DNA of 64,000 bases from Bradyrhizobium erythrophlei (GTDB taxonomy: Bacteria; Pseudomonadota; Alphaproteobacteria; Rhizobiales; Xanthobacteraceae), in contig FSRD01000001.1 of the NCBI GenBank assembly GCA_900129675.1, positions 1,539,501-1,603,500 of the forward strand, in the 5' to 3' direction. The position numbers and the translations under genes were made by a program. The notes below the pieces were generated by a model, which was not told where the DNA came from, did not search any database, and saw nothing but the letters and a program-made list of their open reading frames with translations. Shown here in pieces: positions 63,982 through 64,000 of this stretch (position 1 is its first letter; the number at the start of each line of letters is the position of its first letter).

Positions 63982-64000
63982 GTGAGGGGGGGCTCGCAGG

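Overview
The window is high-GC alphaproteobacterial chromosome, most like Bradyrhizobium or a close relative in the Nitrobacteraceae (inference). The malonyl-CoA synthetase closely resembles the Rhodopseudomonas palustris enzyme. The intergenic spaces are full of the palindromic repeats typical of Bradyrhizobium. Housekeeping genes (leuB, sdhCDAB, argG, rlmN, typA, ppa, folD) are interspersed with accessory clusters. I see no rRNA, tRNA, CRISPR array, transposase or phage gene.

Layout. 0-4 kb: end of leuB, an MFS exporter, and a molybdopterin oxidoreductase/cytochrome b pair beside a fasciclin-domain protein. 4-10 kb: repeat-rich DNA, then a leftward cluster (diiron protein, OsmC, methyltransferase, small ORF) facing a divergent AraC regulator. 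10-16.7 kb: SDR, matB, two tandem orphan ABC substrate-binding proteins, a TauE-type exporter and a broken LysR gene. 16.8-20.4 kb: sdhCDAB. 20.4-24.9 kb: a two-component system divergent from two DUF347 membrane proteins that flank a small exported protein. 25-33 kb: GST, AraC, NTF2-like protein, hybrid histidine kinase, BclA-like ABC exporter, FkbM methyltransferase. 33-37 kb: a frameshifted S53 protease, a VOC-protein remnant and a proline-rich OmpA protein. 37-44 kb: argG, PAP2 phosphatase, rlmN, IalB, a DECR-like SDR and a quinone oxidoreductase. 44-52.5 kb: two TAXI-type binding proteins without a TRAP permease, YkvA, phhB, phoD, a single-domain response regulator and a Crp-family regulator. 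52.7-64 kb: typA, an amine oxidase, a four-gene leftward operon, GNAT, ppa, a frameshifted M20 peptidase, folD, a DUF167 gene and yggT.

The best candidate for an undescribed system is 20.4-24.9 kb. All eight repeat units of the two DUF347 proteins carry the same W-x9-G-x4-D pattern. The intergenic region between the divergent operons holds two CTTAG-N6-CTTAG boxes in opposite orientation, the arrangement expected of an OmpR/PmrA-type operator. A regulated cation-handling membrane module is the natural hypothesis, but no substrate can be read from the sequence.

Three genes (LysR, S53 protease, M20 peptidase) carry frame disruptions and are annotated as pseudogenes; sequencing error cannot be excluded. 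At least six families of palindromic repeats occupy gene ends, and one roughly 40-bp module is found nested inside different host palindromes at three places.
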